Shown piece after piece: positions 24,124 to 32,149 of a stretch of DNA of 64,000 bases. The position numbers were made by a program, and so were the translations under genes. Position 1 is the stretch's first letter. Each line of letters starts with the position of its first letter. The notes beneath the pieces were generated by a model, which worked only from the letters and a program-made list of their open reading frames with translations, did no database searches and was not told the DNA's origin. The stretch is from Rurimicrobium sp040387755 (GTDB taxonomy: Bacteria > Bacteroidota > Bacteroidia > Chitinophagales > Chitinophagaceae): assembly GCA_040387755.1 (NCBI GenBank), contig JAZKDB010000002.1:1612001-1676000 (forward strand). The letters run 5' to 3'.

Positions 24124-24276
24124 ATGAAATTCTTCTGCTACATACTCTTTTCGGAGAAAACCAATAAATACTATGTTGGTTCTTGTGCTGATATGATGAT
24201 AAGATTACAGCAGCATAATTCCGGGCGAACTTCTTTGATGAAATCCGAAGTTCTCTATCATAACCATTTGTTATAG
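24124..24276 (+). pseudogene. GIY-YIG nuclease copy 3, truncated
   Basis: 50 codons from ATG 24124. Residues 1-35 (MKFFCYILFSEKTNKYYVGSC then ADMMIRLQQHNSGR) match copy 1 with several substitutions, then the frame runs into unrelated sequence. The catalytic Glu and basic C-terminal helix are missing. Confidence 0.8.
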
Positions 24277-24344
24277 CAGAATGTCAACAGAATAAGGCAT
24301 TATTAAACCTTTCTTCCGACATTTGCTTTCTCCAAATAAAATCA

Positions 24345-26105
24345 ATGAGCCAGAGTACAAAAAAGACCTTTTCACTCGTTACACTGCGTCGTATATTCGG
24401 TTATACGGGTAACTATCGCAAAACTTTTTTTACTGCAATGTTGCTCAGTGTGATTCTGGCATTGATATCTCCTTTGCGCCCTTACCTTATCCAACAATCA
24501 GTTGATGTTTACATCAAAAATCAATGGATGAGGGGCCTGCTATATATCTCTGCAGTGCAATTGGCCTTACTTCTTCTAGAAACTATCCTGCGCTTTATAT
24601 TCTCCTACCGCATCAGTTGGATGGGACAAAGTGTGGTCAATGATTTACGCCAGCAAGTATTTCGTAAAATATTGTTTCAGGATGTCTCTTTCTATGATAA
24701 AACAGCAGTAGGTACACTCACTACCCGTTCTATCAATGACATGGAATCTGTTAATGATGTTTTCTCGGAAGGGATTATTTCCATTATTGCTGATGTGCTG
24801 ACAATTATTGCCGTTATAGTGGCGATGTTGGCTACAGATTGGGTGTTGACCTTAATTTGCCTAACGACTTTACCTGCTATTATTCTGGCAACATATTGGT
24901 TTAAGGAAAGTGTAAATAAATCTTTCCAAAGGGTGCGTACCGCAGTAGCTTCACTCAATGCATTTGCTCAGGAGCACATTAGCGGAATGAGCATTGTTCA
25001 GGCATTTGCAGCAGAGACAAGAGAGGGTGCTAAATTTGATGTCATCAATAAAGAACATCGAAATGCTCATATTAAATCCATATTTGCCTATTCTGTTTTC
25101 TTCCCGATTGTTGAAATTATTCTGGCAGTATCTATGGGACTTTTGGTATGGTGGGGAGCCAAGCGAATGATTGCTTATGATGTAACACCTGGTGTAATTA
25201 TCGCCTTTGTTATGTACCTCAATTTGCTCTTTCGTCCCTTACGGATGATGGCAGACAAGTTCAACGTATTGCAAATGGGGATGATTGCGGCAGAACGTAT
25301 TTTCAACTTGTTGGATAGTGAGGAAAGCATCAAAAACGAGGGAACTGCAAAAGCAGATAATCTAAAAGGCTCTATTGAATTTAAAGATGTTCATTTTGCT
25401 TACAAAGCTGATGTTCCGGTTTTACGTGGACTCAGTTTTGATATTCCTGCAGGACAAACTATGGCTCTGGTGGGTCATACCGGCGCCGGAAAGACTAGCA
25501 TTATCAGCATTCTTAATCGTCTGTATGAAATACAGGCCGGGCAGATTTTAATAGATGGCAAATCAATACAGGAATATGATGTGTACTCCCTGCGCGAGCA
25601 TATTGGTATTGTATTACAAGATGTCTTTTTATTTTCCGGGACAGTATACGATAATATAACGCTGCGCAACAGTGCTATCCCGATAGAAAAGGTAATGGAA
25701 TGCTGTAAAATTCTGGGCATTCACGATTTTATCATGCGCTTGCCTGACAACTATTATTTCAATGTAATGGAACGTGGAAATACGCTTTCGCAAGGACAGC
25801 GTCAATTAATTTCTTTTGCCAGAGCATTGTTGTATAACCCTACTATTCTTATTCTTGACGAAGCCACTTCCTCCATAGACAGCGAGAGCGAGCAGTTGGT
25901 GCAAAAGGCGATTGATACTTTAATTAAAGGGCGTACTTCTATTGTTATAGCCCATAGATTATCAACTATCCGTAAGGCTAACCAAATTTTGGTTTTGGAC
26001 AAAGGTCAGGTAGTAGAGCGCGGTAGCCACAGCCAATTGATGCAGCAAGAAGGTGCTTATCATAAACTGTATACTGCTGTTGAAAAGCAAGTAGCAGTAG
26101 CTTAA
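24345..26105 (+). CDS. ABC exporter, fused permease and ATPase (MsbA/MdlB-like)
   Basis: 586 residues. Six membrane helices in residues 1-320 (type I exporter fold: FFTAMLLSVILALISPLRPYLIQQSVDVYI, SFYDKTAVGTLTTRSINDMESVNDVFSEG). The nucleotide-binding domain has Walker A VGHTGAGKTSI, Q-loop GIVLQDVFLFSGTVYDNI, signature LSQGQRQLISFARALL, Walker B ILILDEATSSID and the H-loop AHRLSTI. Works as a homodimer or with a second half-transporter at the inner membrane, exporting lipid or drug; the substrate cannot be told. Its 3' end meets nadE with no spacer. Confidence 0.93.
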   Translation: MSQSTKKTFSLVTLRRIFGYTGNYRKTFFTAMLLSVILALISPLRPYLIQQSVDVYIKNQWMRGLLYISAVQLALLLLETILRFIFSYRISWMGQSVVNDLRQQVFRKILFQDVSFYDKTAVGTLTTRSINDMESVNDVFSEGIISIIADVLTIIAVIVAMLATDWVLTLICLTTLPAIILATYWFKESVNKSFQRVRTAVASLNAFAQEHISGMSIVQAFAAETREGAKFDVINKEHRNAHIKSIFAYSVFFPIVEIILAVSMGLLVWWGAKRMIAYDVTPGVIIAFVMYLNLLFRPLRMMADKFNVLQMGMIAAERIFNLLDSEESIKNEGTAKADNLKGSIEFKDVHFAYKADVPVLRGLSFDIPAGQTMALVGHTGAGKTSIISILNRLYEIQAGQILIDGKSIQEYDVYSLREHIGIVLQDVFLFSGTVYDNITLRNSAIPIEKVMECCKILGIHDFIMRLPDNYYFNVMERGNTLSQGQRQLISFARALLYNPTILILDEATSSIDSESEQLVQKAIDTLIKGRTSIVIAHRLSTIRKANQILVLDKGQVVERGSHSQLMQQEGAYHKLYTAVEKQVAVA

Positions 26106-27785
26106 TTACGACAAATATTTCCCTACAATAGGCATTCTCCTGCCCACTCCAAATGCTTTGGGTGATACCCGAATGATGGGACAAAACTGGTTGCGTTTGT
26201 ATTCGTTGGTGTTGACTAATTTTAAAATCCTGCTTACAAGTGCATTGTCAAATCCCATAGCTATCAATTCTTTTGGCCCTTGCCTTCTTTCGATGTACTG
26301 ATACAATACTGCATCCAGAATCGCATAATCGGGTAAGCTGTCAGAATCCTTTTGACCAGGACGAAGCTCGGCACTGGGTGCTTTGTCTATAATATTTTGA
26401 GGGATGATTTCCACATTTCTGTTGATGTAGCGAGCCAATGCATAAACCTGCATTTTATATAAATCTCCTAACACACCAAGACCTCCGGCCATATCGCCAT
26501 AGAGTGTGCCATAGCCGGTAGAAAGTTCGCTTTTGTTGGAGGTGTTCAATAATATAGAACCAAATTTATTGCTCAATGCCATCACCATTGCTCCGCGAAT
26601 ACGGGATTGCAAATTTTCTTCGGCCACCGAAAATGCCAAACCCGAAAACACCGGCTCAAGTGCAGTTTCATAAGCTTCAAACACATTTTTGATAGGGATA
26701 ATATCGTAGGGATTAGCCAGATTTTTTGACAATTCCTCTGCATCACTTACCGAATGACCGGTTGAAAATTGAGACGGCAACAGCAGCGCTCTTACATTTT
26801 CAGAACCCAAAGCCTCGCAAGCCAAAGCAAGTACTACAGCACTGTCAATGCCTCCCGAGGAAGCAACAATTGCCTTGTTAAAATTCATCTTGGAAAAGTA
26901 ATCGCGGATACCCAGTATTAAAGCTTCATGAATTTGTCCAATGTTTAATTCCGCATCATATTGATTACCCAGAATTGCAGACTGTTTGTAATGAACAGGG
27001 CTCTTATCTTTCAACAGGAAACGACCATCATCCATCCATTCCAATGATTGAACAAACTCTTTAAAATAAGGCAGCTCTGTAACAATATTTTGATCTGCAT
27101 CCATTACGATAGAACCCCCATCAAACACTATTTCGGTCTGCGAGCCTACTGTGTTACAATAGAGCATCGGTATTTTATATTTGGCCACATTAAGGACAAT
27201 CATATTTTTACGGGCATCAGCATGGATATAGTCAAACGGTGAAGCACTGAGGTTAATCATTATATCCGGAGATTGCTTCATCAGTTCGTCCATTGGGTTC
27301 ACCTTATAAAGAGGATTCTCACATAGGTCCCAAATATCTTCGCAAATGGTGACTGCCAGTTTTTTGCCTTTAAAATTAATAACATGCCATTCGCTTGCCG
27401 GTTCAAAATAACGATACTCGTCAAAAATGTCATAAGTGGGCAAAAGGGTCTTGTGGACAATTTGCTTAATCTCTTTTTCATAAAGAAAATAGGCGGAATT
27501 GAACAAATCTTTTCCTTCAGGCTTTGTATTTCGTGTTGGAGCCCCTATCAATACACCAATAGCATCAGCTTCTTCAGCAATTTGCGCTACACAAGCCATC
27601 GATTGCTCAATAAAATCATTAAACTCCAAAAAATCACGTGGAGGATAACCACAAACACATAATTCTGAAAAAATGATGAGTTCAGCACCTTCGGCTTTCG
27701 CCTGACGAATGGCTGCAATGATTTTCTGAGTATTGGATTCGAAATTGCCGATGTGGTAATTTTGCTGAGCTAAGATGATGTTCAC
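26106..27785 (-). CDS. nadE: NAD+ synthase, glutamine-hydrolysing
   Basis: Makes NAD+ from deamido-NAD+ using glutamine. 559 residues from GTG 27785, giving (M)NIILAQQNYHIGNFESNTQKI, which fits the family; the TTG at 27836 would add 17 odd residues. The N-terminal nitrilase domain (1-270) has the triad in LIIFSELCVCGYPPRDF (Glu), HKTLLPTYDIFDEYRYF (Lys) and AVTICEDIWDL (Cys). The C-terminal synthase domain has the PP-loop VASSGGIDSAVVLALA, then NTSNKSELSTGYGTLYGDMAGGLGVLGDLYK and RPGQKDSDSLPDY. A hairpin covers the start codon. Confidence 0.94.
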   Translation of the reverse strand: MNIILAQQNYHIGNFESNTQKIIAAIRQAKAEGAELIIFSELCVCGYPPRDFLEFNDFIEQSMACVAQIAEEADAIGVLIGAPTRNTKPEGKDLFNSAYFLYEKEIKQIVHKTLLPTYDIFDEYRYFEPASEWHVINFKGKKLAVTICEDIWDLCENPLYKVNPMDELMKQSPDIMINLSASPFDYIHADARKNMIVLNVAKYKIPMLYCNTVGSQTEIVFDGGSIVMDADQNIVTELPYFKEFVQSLEWMDDGRFLLKDKSPVHYKQSAILGNQYDAELNIGQIHEALILGIRDYFSKMNFNKAIVASSGGIDSAVVLALACEALGSENVRALLLPSQFSTGHSVSDAEELSKNLANPYDIIPIKNVFEAYETALEPVFSGLAFSVAEENLQSRIRGAMVMALSNKFGSILLNTSNKSELSTGYGTLYGDMAGGLGVLGDLYKMQVYALARYINRNVEIIPQNIIDKAPSAELRPGQKDSDSLPDYAILDAVLYQYIERRQGPKELIAMGFDNALVSRILKLVNTNEYKRNQFCPIIRVSPKAFGVGRRMPIVGKYLS

Positions 27786-27827
27786 TAAAAATGCTGATTT
27801 TGATTCAGTAAAATTAGCATTTTTAGT
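27784..27827 (-). promoter_or_regulatory. Hairpin overlapping the nadE start codon
   Basis: ACTAAAAATGCT (27784-27795) is perfectly complementary to AGCATTTTTAGT (27816-27827), with five further pairs (ATTTT/AAAAT) inside one mismatch. The GTG start at 27785-27783 is at the edge of this stem, so folding of the mRNA could hide it. Confidence 0.5.
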
Positions 27828-27836
27828 TGCTACCAA

Positions 27837-28161
27837 GACGCCAAATGAATTAAATCAATTTTGTATTTTATAAAAATGTAAATGTCCATTTCAATTAAAT
27901 GACCTTTAGAGATAATTATTGCTACAAATATGAATTAAATTTACATGTTAAGGTAGGGGTCTGCCAGATAAAAAGTAAATTCACACCTCAAAAGTATGTT
28001 TCCAACAGTTTTTGAACTACTTTGCGTCATTATTACATCTAATATTTTCAGTTATCCACATTGTTTTCACATTATCCACATCCCTGTCAATTGCTTTATG
28101 TTAAAATGCCCTTAAAGCTATATCAGACAGCACATTACGCCTGTTCAATGATTGTGGATAA
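27837..28161. other. AT-rich region with three DnaA boxes: candidate replication origin or DnaA-controlled dcw promoter
   Basis: No gene. Perfect TTATCCACA boxes lie at 28052-28060, 28072-28080 (plus strand, 20 bases apart) and 28153-28161 (minus strand). To the left is a very AT-rich stretch (27837-27960) with the repeat ATGAATTAAAT at 27845-27855 and 27930-27940, which could serve as an unwinding element. To the left of this gap most genes are on the minus strand; to the right nearly all are on plus. This fits an origin but does not prove one. Confidence 0.45.
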
Positions 28162-28175
28162 TTAGAGCGTGTATA

Positions 28176-28209
28176 AAAGTGGTAAAAAGTGGTAAAAAGT
28201 GTTTCTTTG
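28176..28209 (+). promoter_or_regulatory. MraZ operator and dcw promoter
   Basis: Three AAAGTG boxes at 28176-28181, 28186-28191 and 28196-28201, exactly one helical turn (10 bases) apart, match the repeated AAAGTG(G/T) boxes bound by MraZ upstream of its own gene. TTTCTTTG (28202-28209, one mismatch to TAnnTTTG) follows at once as the -7 element, so bound MraZ would cover the -33 region. The leader to the mraZ ATG is about 20 bases. Confidence 0.8.
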
Positions 28210-28236
28210 TGCTTCATTTAGAGCATAAATACACTA

Positions 28237-28710
28237 ATGGCCAATTTCATAGGCGAATACGAACTAACGATCGATGCAAAGGGAAGATTTCTTTTGCCGG
28301 CGAGCTTCAGGAAGCAGCTTCCTGAAGGAGCTGATGTTCAGTTTGTTGTATCTCGTGGTTTTGAGCAATGCCTCAACCTATACCCTATGGATGAATGGAA
28401 TATTCTTTCCGAAAAAATAAACAAACTCAACGATTTTAATCCCAAAGTGCGCGATTTCAAACGTTTGTTCCTGAATGGAGCAAATATTGTAGAAAGCGAT
28501 GCCGCGGGACGCTTGCTCCTGACAAAAACCCTGTTGGAACACGCCGGCATTACCAAGGATATGGTATTGACAGCGCAAGGCAATAAAATGGAGATATGGG
28601 ATAAAGCCACGCATAAAGCGCACATCCAGTCCAAGATGGCAGACTTTAGTGATTTGGCAAATGAGGTTTTAGGTGGTGGTTTTATTAGTCCCTTCGAAAA
28701 CATAGGATAA
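28237..28710 (+). CDS. mraZ: Transcriptional regulator MraZ
   Basis: 157 residues. Two SpoVT/AbrB-like MraZ repeats: IGEYELTIDAKGRFLLPASFRKQLPEG (residues 4-30) with the DxKGR motif, and IVESDAAGRLLLTKTLLEHAGI (about 87-108) with the second DxxGR. MraZ forms a ring and binds AAAGTG repeats just upstream, probably repressing this operon. First gene of the division and cell-wall operon; its TAA overlaps the rsmH ATG by one base (TAATG). Confidence 0.96.
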   Translation: MANFIGEYELTIDAKGRFLLPASFRKQLPEGADVQFVVSRGFEQCLNLYPMDEWNILSEKINKLNDFNPKVRDFKRLFLNGANIVESDAAGRLLLTKTLLEHAGITKDMVLTAQGNKMEIWDKATHKAHIQSKMADFSDLANEVLGGGFISPFENIG

Positions 28711-29621
28711 TGACAGAGCAGGCATTTTATCATACTACTGTGCTATTAAACGAAACAGTAGATGGTTTGGCAGTAAAAGAAAGTGGCATTTATGTTGATT
28801 GCACATTTGGTGGAGGAGGGCATAGCAATCTAATTCTGGAGCAGCTGGGCCCAGAAGGCAAACTAATTGCTTTTGATCAGGATGCAGACGCCTGGCGTAA
28901 TAAACCTGCTGACGAACGTTTGATACCAGTAACTGAAAACTTCAGATACCTCAAACGATTTTTAAGACTACACGGAGCGCCACTCGTGGACGGCATTTTA
29001 GCCGATTTAGGCGTAAGTTCTTACCAATTTGATACCGGAGAAAGAGGATTTTCTACCCGTTTCGACGGCCCACTGGACATGAGGATGGATAACAGAAGTG
29101 AGCTAACTGCAGCAATGGTGTTGCAAAATTATAGTGAGGCCAAGCTTCATATAATGTTTGAACAATATGGAGAAGTACGAAACTCGAAGCAGTTGGCCAA
29201 ACATATTGCCACTCAAAGACCAAAAGCTGCTATCCAAACCACTCAGGATCTGAAAGCCTTTATTGCTCCGGTAATTAAAGGAAATCCTCAACGATATTTG
29301 GCGCAGATGTTTCAGGCTTTGAGAATTGAGGTTAATGATGAGCTTGGAGCCTTAAGAGATTTGCTGGAACAATCGGTACAATGCCTTAAACCGGGAGGAA
29401 GATTGAGTATCATTTCATTCCATTCGCTTGAAGACAGGCTGGTCAAACAGTTCATCCGGAATGGCGCATGGCAGATTGAAGAAGACATTTTAGGTCTTGC
29501 ACCCAAAAAGCAAGTTCCTTTTAAGGAAATAAATAAAAAACCGATAGAGGCTTCGGCAGAAGAATTAGCAAAAAACCCAAGATCGCGCAGTGCAAGATTG
29601 CGCATAGCAGAAAAAAAATAA
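28710..29621 (+). CDS. rsmH: 16S rRNA (cytosine-1402-N4) methyltransferase
   Basis: 303 residues. FYHTTVLLNETVDGL at the N terminus, SAM motif I VDCTFGGGGHSNLILEQL, GILADLGVSSYQFDTGERGFSTRFDGPLDMRMD (family signature), RYLAQMFQALRIEVNDELGALRDLL, RLSIISFHSLEDRLVKQFI and the end KNPRSRSARLRIAEK. Methylates N4 of C1402 in the ribosomal P site. Formerly mraW; invariably follows mraZ. Confidence 0.97.
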   Translation: MTEQAFYHTTVLLNETVDGLAVKESGIYVDCTFGGGGHSNLILEQLGPEGKLIAFDQDADAWRNKPADERLIPVTENFRYLKRFLRLHGAPLVDGILADLGVSSYQFDTGERGFSTRFDGPLDMRMDNRSELTAAMVLQNYSEAKLHIMFEQYGEVRNSKQLAKHIATQRPKAAIQTTQDLKAFIAPVIKGNPQRYLAQMFQALRIEVNDELGALRDLLEQSVQCLKPGGRLSIISFHSLEDRLVKQFIRNGAWQIEEDILGLAPKKQVPFKEINKKPIEASAEELAKNPRSRSARLRIAEKK

Positions 29622-30017
29622 ATGAGCGAAACAGAAGACATAAAAGCTGCTGAAGAGAACATGCCAACCCAAGCCGAAACCGTTGCTTCGGAAAAGTTGG
29701 ACTGGCGCAAAGTGGTAGATAGAATTTCTTATAAAGGCATTGTAAAAAATGTGCCCTATTTGGCTTTTATCGTATTGCTTGGGGTTTTCTATATCGCTAA
29801 CAACAACGCTGCTATCGAAACACAAAGAGAGCTGGACAAGCAACAAAAACTTTTAAAGGAATTGAATTGGCGCAATATGGATGCACAATCCAAATTAATG
29901 AATGCCGGAATGGAGGCTGAAATCATACGCAAAGGAGCAATTATTGGTGTGAAGCCCCTGATGATGCCGGCATATAAAATAAGCATTGACACTTTTAAAG
30001 CTAAAAAACAACAATAA
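29622..30017 (+). CDS. ftsL: FtsL-like cell-division protein (FtsL_2 family)
   Basis: 131 residues. A cytoplasmic N terminus (1-47), one membrane helix (VPYLAFIVLLGVFYIANN, about 46-63), then a coiled coil (ETQRELDKQQKLLKELNWRNMDAQSKLMNAGMEAEIIRKGAI) and the typical Bacteroidota end GVKPLMMPAYKI. Position between rsmH and ftsI, topology and the ending identify it as the FtsL of the FtsQLB divisome complex. The start directly follows the rsmH stop. Confidence 0.88.
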   Translation: MSETEDIKAAEENMPTQAETVASEKLDWRKVVDRISYKGIVKNVPYLAFIVLLGVFYIANNNAAIETQRELDKQQKLLKELNWRNMDAQSKLMNAGMEAEIIRKGAIIGVKPLMMPAYKISIDTFKAKKQQ

Positions 30018-30020
30018 TAC

Positions 30021-32144
30021 TTGAATGTAAAAAGAGACATACGATTTAGAGTTTATATGGCTTTCAGCGGAATCTGTTTGCTTGGCTTTGCAATTATATT
30101 CAAAGCGGCAATGATACAGGTTAAAGATGGCCCCAAACTTCGTGCACAGGCTCAGGAAATGAGTTTGCGCACCGACACGCTGTTTGCTGAAAGAGGTAAT
30201 ATATATACAGAAGATGGCACCATGTTGTGCTCTACTATTCCTCAGTTTGACGTTCATATCGATTTCACTGTTATCAAAAAAGATACCTTTTATAAGCATA
30301 TCGACACCCTGTCAAAAAAACTATCTGACCTTTTCAGGGATGCGACAACCGCTCAATACAAAGCAAATCTTGTCAAAGCATTTAAAGACTCTGTACGTTA
30401 TTACGAGCTGGGCACAAAAATATCTTACGACAAGTACTTCACACTTCGCGGCTTTCCCATATTTAATAAAGGTCAGCGCAGAGGAGGCTTAATAGTTGAT
30501 ACACGTAATACAAGAGACAACCCTTACGATATTCTTGCTTTGCAAACTGTAGGGAAATATCAACCGGCCATTTGGCGCGACAAAAAACTGGTAAAGAACG
30601 TAAAGGGTCTTGAGGCGATGTATGACAGCTTATTGAGCGGAGTAAACGGCTCTTGTATCAAAAGAAGAATTGCGGCTAGTAAATGGGCAACCATGGAAAA
30701 CTCAAGAATTGAACCGCAAAATGGAAAGGATATTGTTACCACACTGGATATCAGTATACAGAATGTTGCAGAACACGCGCTGATGGATGCCTTATCTCAA
30801 TACAAATGCTGGAATGGAACCTGCGTTGTAATGGAGGTAGCAACCGGGAAAATAAGAGCTATGGCCAATCTTGGGGCTCAGGAAGACGGAACCTATGCCG
30901 AAGATCAAAATTATGCTTTGAAACTGGCAGAACCCGGCTCCACATTCAAATTGGTCACTCTACTTTCTCTTTTGAGAGATGGTTATATCAATGTAGAAGA
31001 CAATGTAAATTGCTATGGTGGACAACGTCAATTTGCTCATCGTGTGATGCATGACTCTCATCATGGACTGGGAGTTATGCCCATTAAAAAAGCTTATGCC
31101 CAATCATCCAACGTGGCGATGGCTTCATTAGCATACGAGCATTATTATAAGGATCCGGAAAAATTCACCAGTCATATAAAAGCCTTACATCTTAACAGCA
31201 AAACAGGGATTGATTTATTTGGAGAACAAAAAGCAAATGTTATCGAACCGCATGAAAAAAATTTGTGGAATGCCAGTACCCTACCTTGGTTGGCTACAGG
31301 ATATGGAGTGATGATTACCCCATTGCACACTTGCATGATTTATAATGCTGTTGCAAATGGTGGAAAAATGATGAAACCTTATCTGGTAAGCTCTGTCCGC
31401 GAATATGGCAAAGAAGTTATACGTTTTGAACCTACTGTACTGGAAGAACAGATTGCAAGCAAAGATGCCATTGCGCAACTCAAAAAATGCACCGAAGAAG
31501 TAGTATTAAGTGGTACTGGCAGACACATACAATCTCCTTATTATAGCATTGCCGGAAAAACAGGTACAGCTCAGGTTTGGGACAAAGGAATACCCTATAG
31601 TGCCAAAGTATATCAGGGCTCTTTCGTGGGCTATTTTCCGGCAGACAATCCGAAATATACAATGGTAGTGGTGGTGCGCACAAAACCACATTCCAATTCT
31701 TACTATGGAGGAACGATTGCAGCACCGGTATTCCGTATGGTAGCAGATAAAATTTTTGCAAATGGTCAGGGAACATGGAAAGGTGGAGCTGTTGACAGTT
31801 TTTCTAAAAATGGCAAACCAAATTTTATAGCCAAAGCTTCAACAAACTTCAACCAAAAGACATTGCTCAACGCCATGAAGTCGCCGATGAATACGCAATT
31901 TAGTGCCGGGTCAATCACTCAAATTAAAACAGATTCTAACAATAAAATTATTGCACAACAAAAAGAAATTTCAGAAAACATTGTTCCTGATGTGGTAGGA
32001 ATGTCCTTGAAGGATGCAGTATATGTTTTGGAAAAACAAGGATTGCATGTCAGAATCAGTGGCAGTGGTTCAATACAATCTCAATCCATTGCACCAGGCA
32101 CTTTTGCTAAAAAAGGACAAACAATAATTATACAATTGAGCTAG
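30021..32144 (+). CDS. ftsI: Penicillin-binding protein 3 (FtsI) transpeptidase with PASTA domain
   Basis: 707 residues from TTG 30021; the next in-frame ATG (30057) would cut into the membrane anchor. One N-terminal membrane helix (MAFSGICLLGFAIIFKAAMIQV), PBP dimerisation domain starting LRTDTLFAERGNIYTEDG, transpeptidase domain with SxxK in EPGSTFKLVTLL (Ser307), SSN in AQSSNVAMASLA, and KTGTAQ near residue 513. A single C-terminal PASTA domain (IVPDVVGMSLKDAVYVLEKQGL ... KKGQTIIIQLS) is present. Cross-links septal peptidoglycan in the periplasm. Confidence 0.95.
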   Translation: MNVKRDIRFRVYMAFSGICLLGFAIIFKAAMIQVKDGPKLRAQAQEMSLRTDTLFAERGNIYTEDGTMLCSTIPQFDVHIDFTVIKKDTFYKHIDTLSKKLSDLFRDATTAQYKANLVKAFKDSVRYYELGTKISYDKYFTLRGFPIFNKGQRRGGLIVDTRNTRDNPYDILALQTVGKYQPAIWRDKKLVKNVKGLEAMYDSLLSGVNGSCIKRRIAASKWATMENSRIEPQNGKDIVTTLDISIQNVAEHALMDALSQYKCWNGTCVVMEVATGKIRAMANLGAQEDGTYAEDQNYALKLAEPGSTFKLVTLLSLLRDGYINVEDNVNCYGGQRQFAHRVMHDSHHGLGVMPIKKAYAQSSNVAMASLAYEHYYKDPEKFTSHIKALHLNSKTGIDLFGEQKANVIEPHEKNLWNASTLPWLATGYGVMITPLHTCMIYNAVANGGKMMKPYLVSSVREYGKEVIRFEPTVLEEQIASKDAIAQLKKCTEEVVLSGTGRHIQSPYYSIAGKTGTAQVWDKGIPYSAKVYQGSFVGYFPADNPKYTMVVVVRTKPHSNSYYGGTIAAPVFRMVADKIFANGQGTWKGGAVDSFSKNGKPNFIAKASTNFNQKTLLNAMKSPMNTQFSAGSITQIKTDSNNKIIAQQKEISENIVPDVVGMSLKDAVYVLEKQGLHVRISGSGSIQSQSIAPGTFAKKGQTIIIQLS

Positions 32145-32149
32145 TAATA

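Noticed and set aside
28175..28203. CRISPR or microsatellite made of AAAAGTGGT repeats
   Set aside because: Three 10-base repeats directly upstream of mraZ match the known MraZ operator form.
30021..30056. ftsI start at the later ATG 30057
   Set aside because: It would remove the basic cytoplasmic residues before the membrane anchor; TTG 30021 fits the 3-base spacing to ftsL and other TTG starts in this operon.
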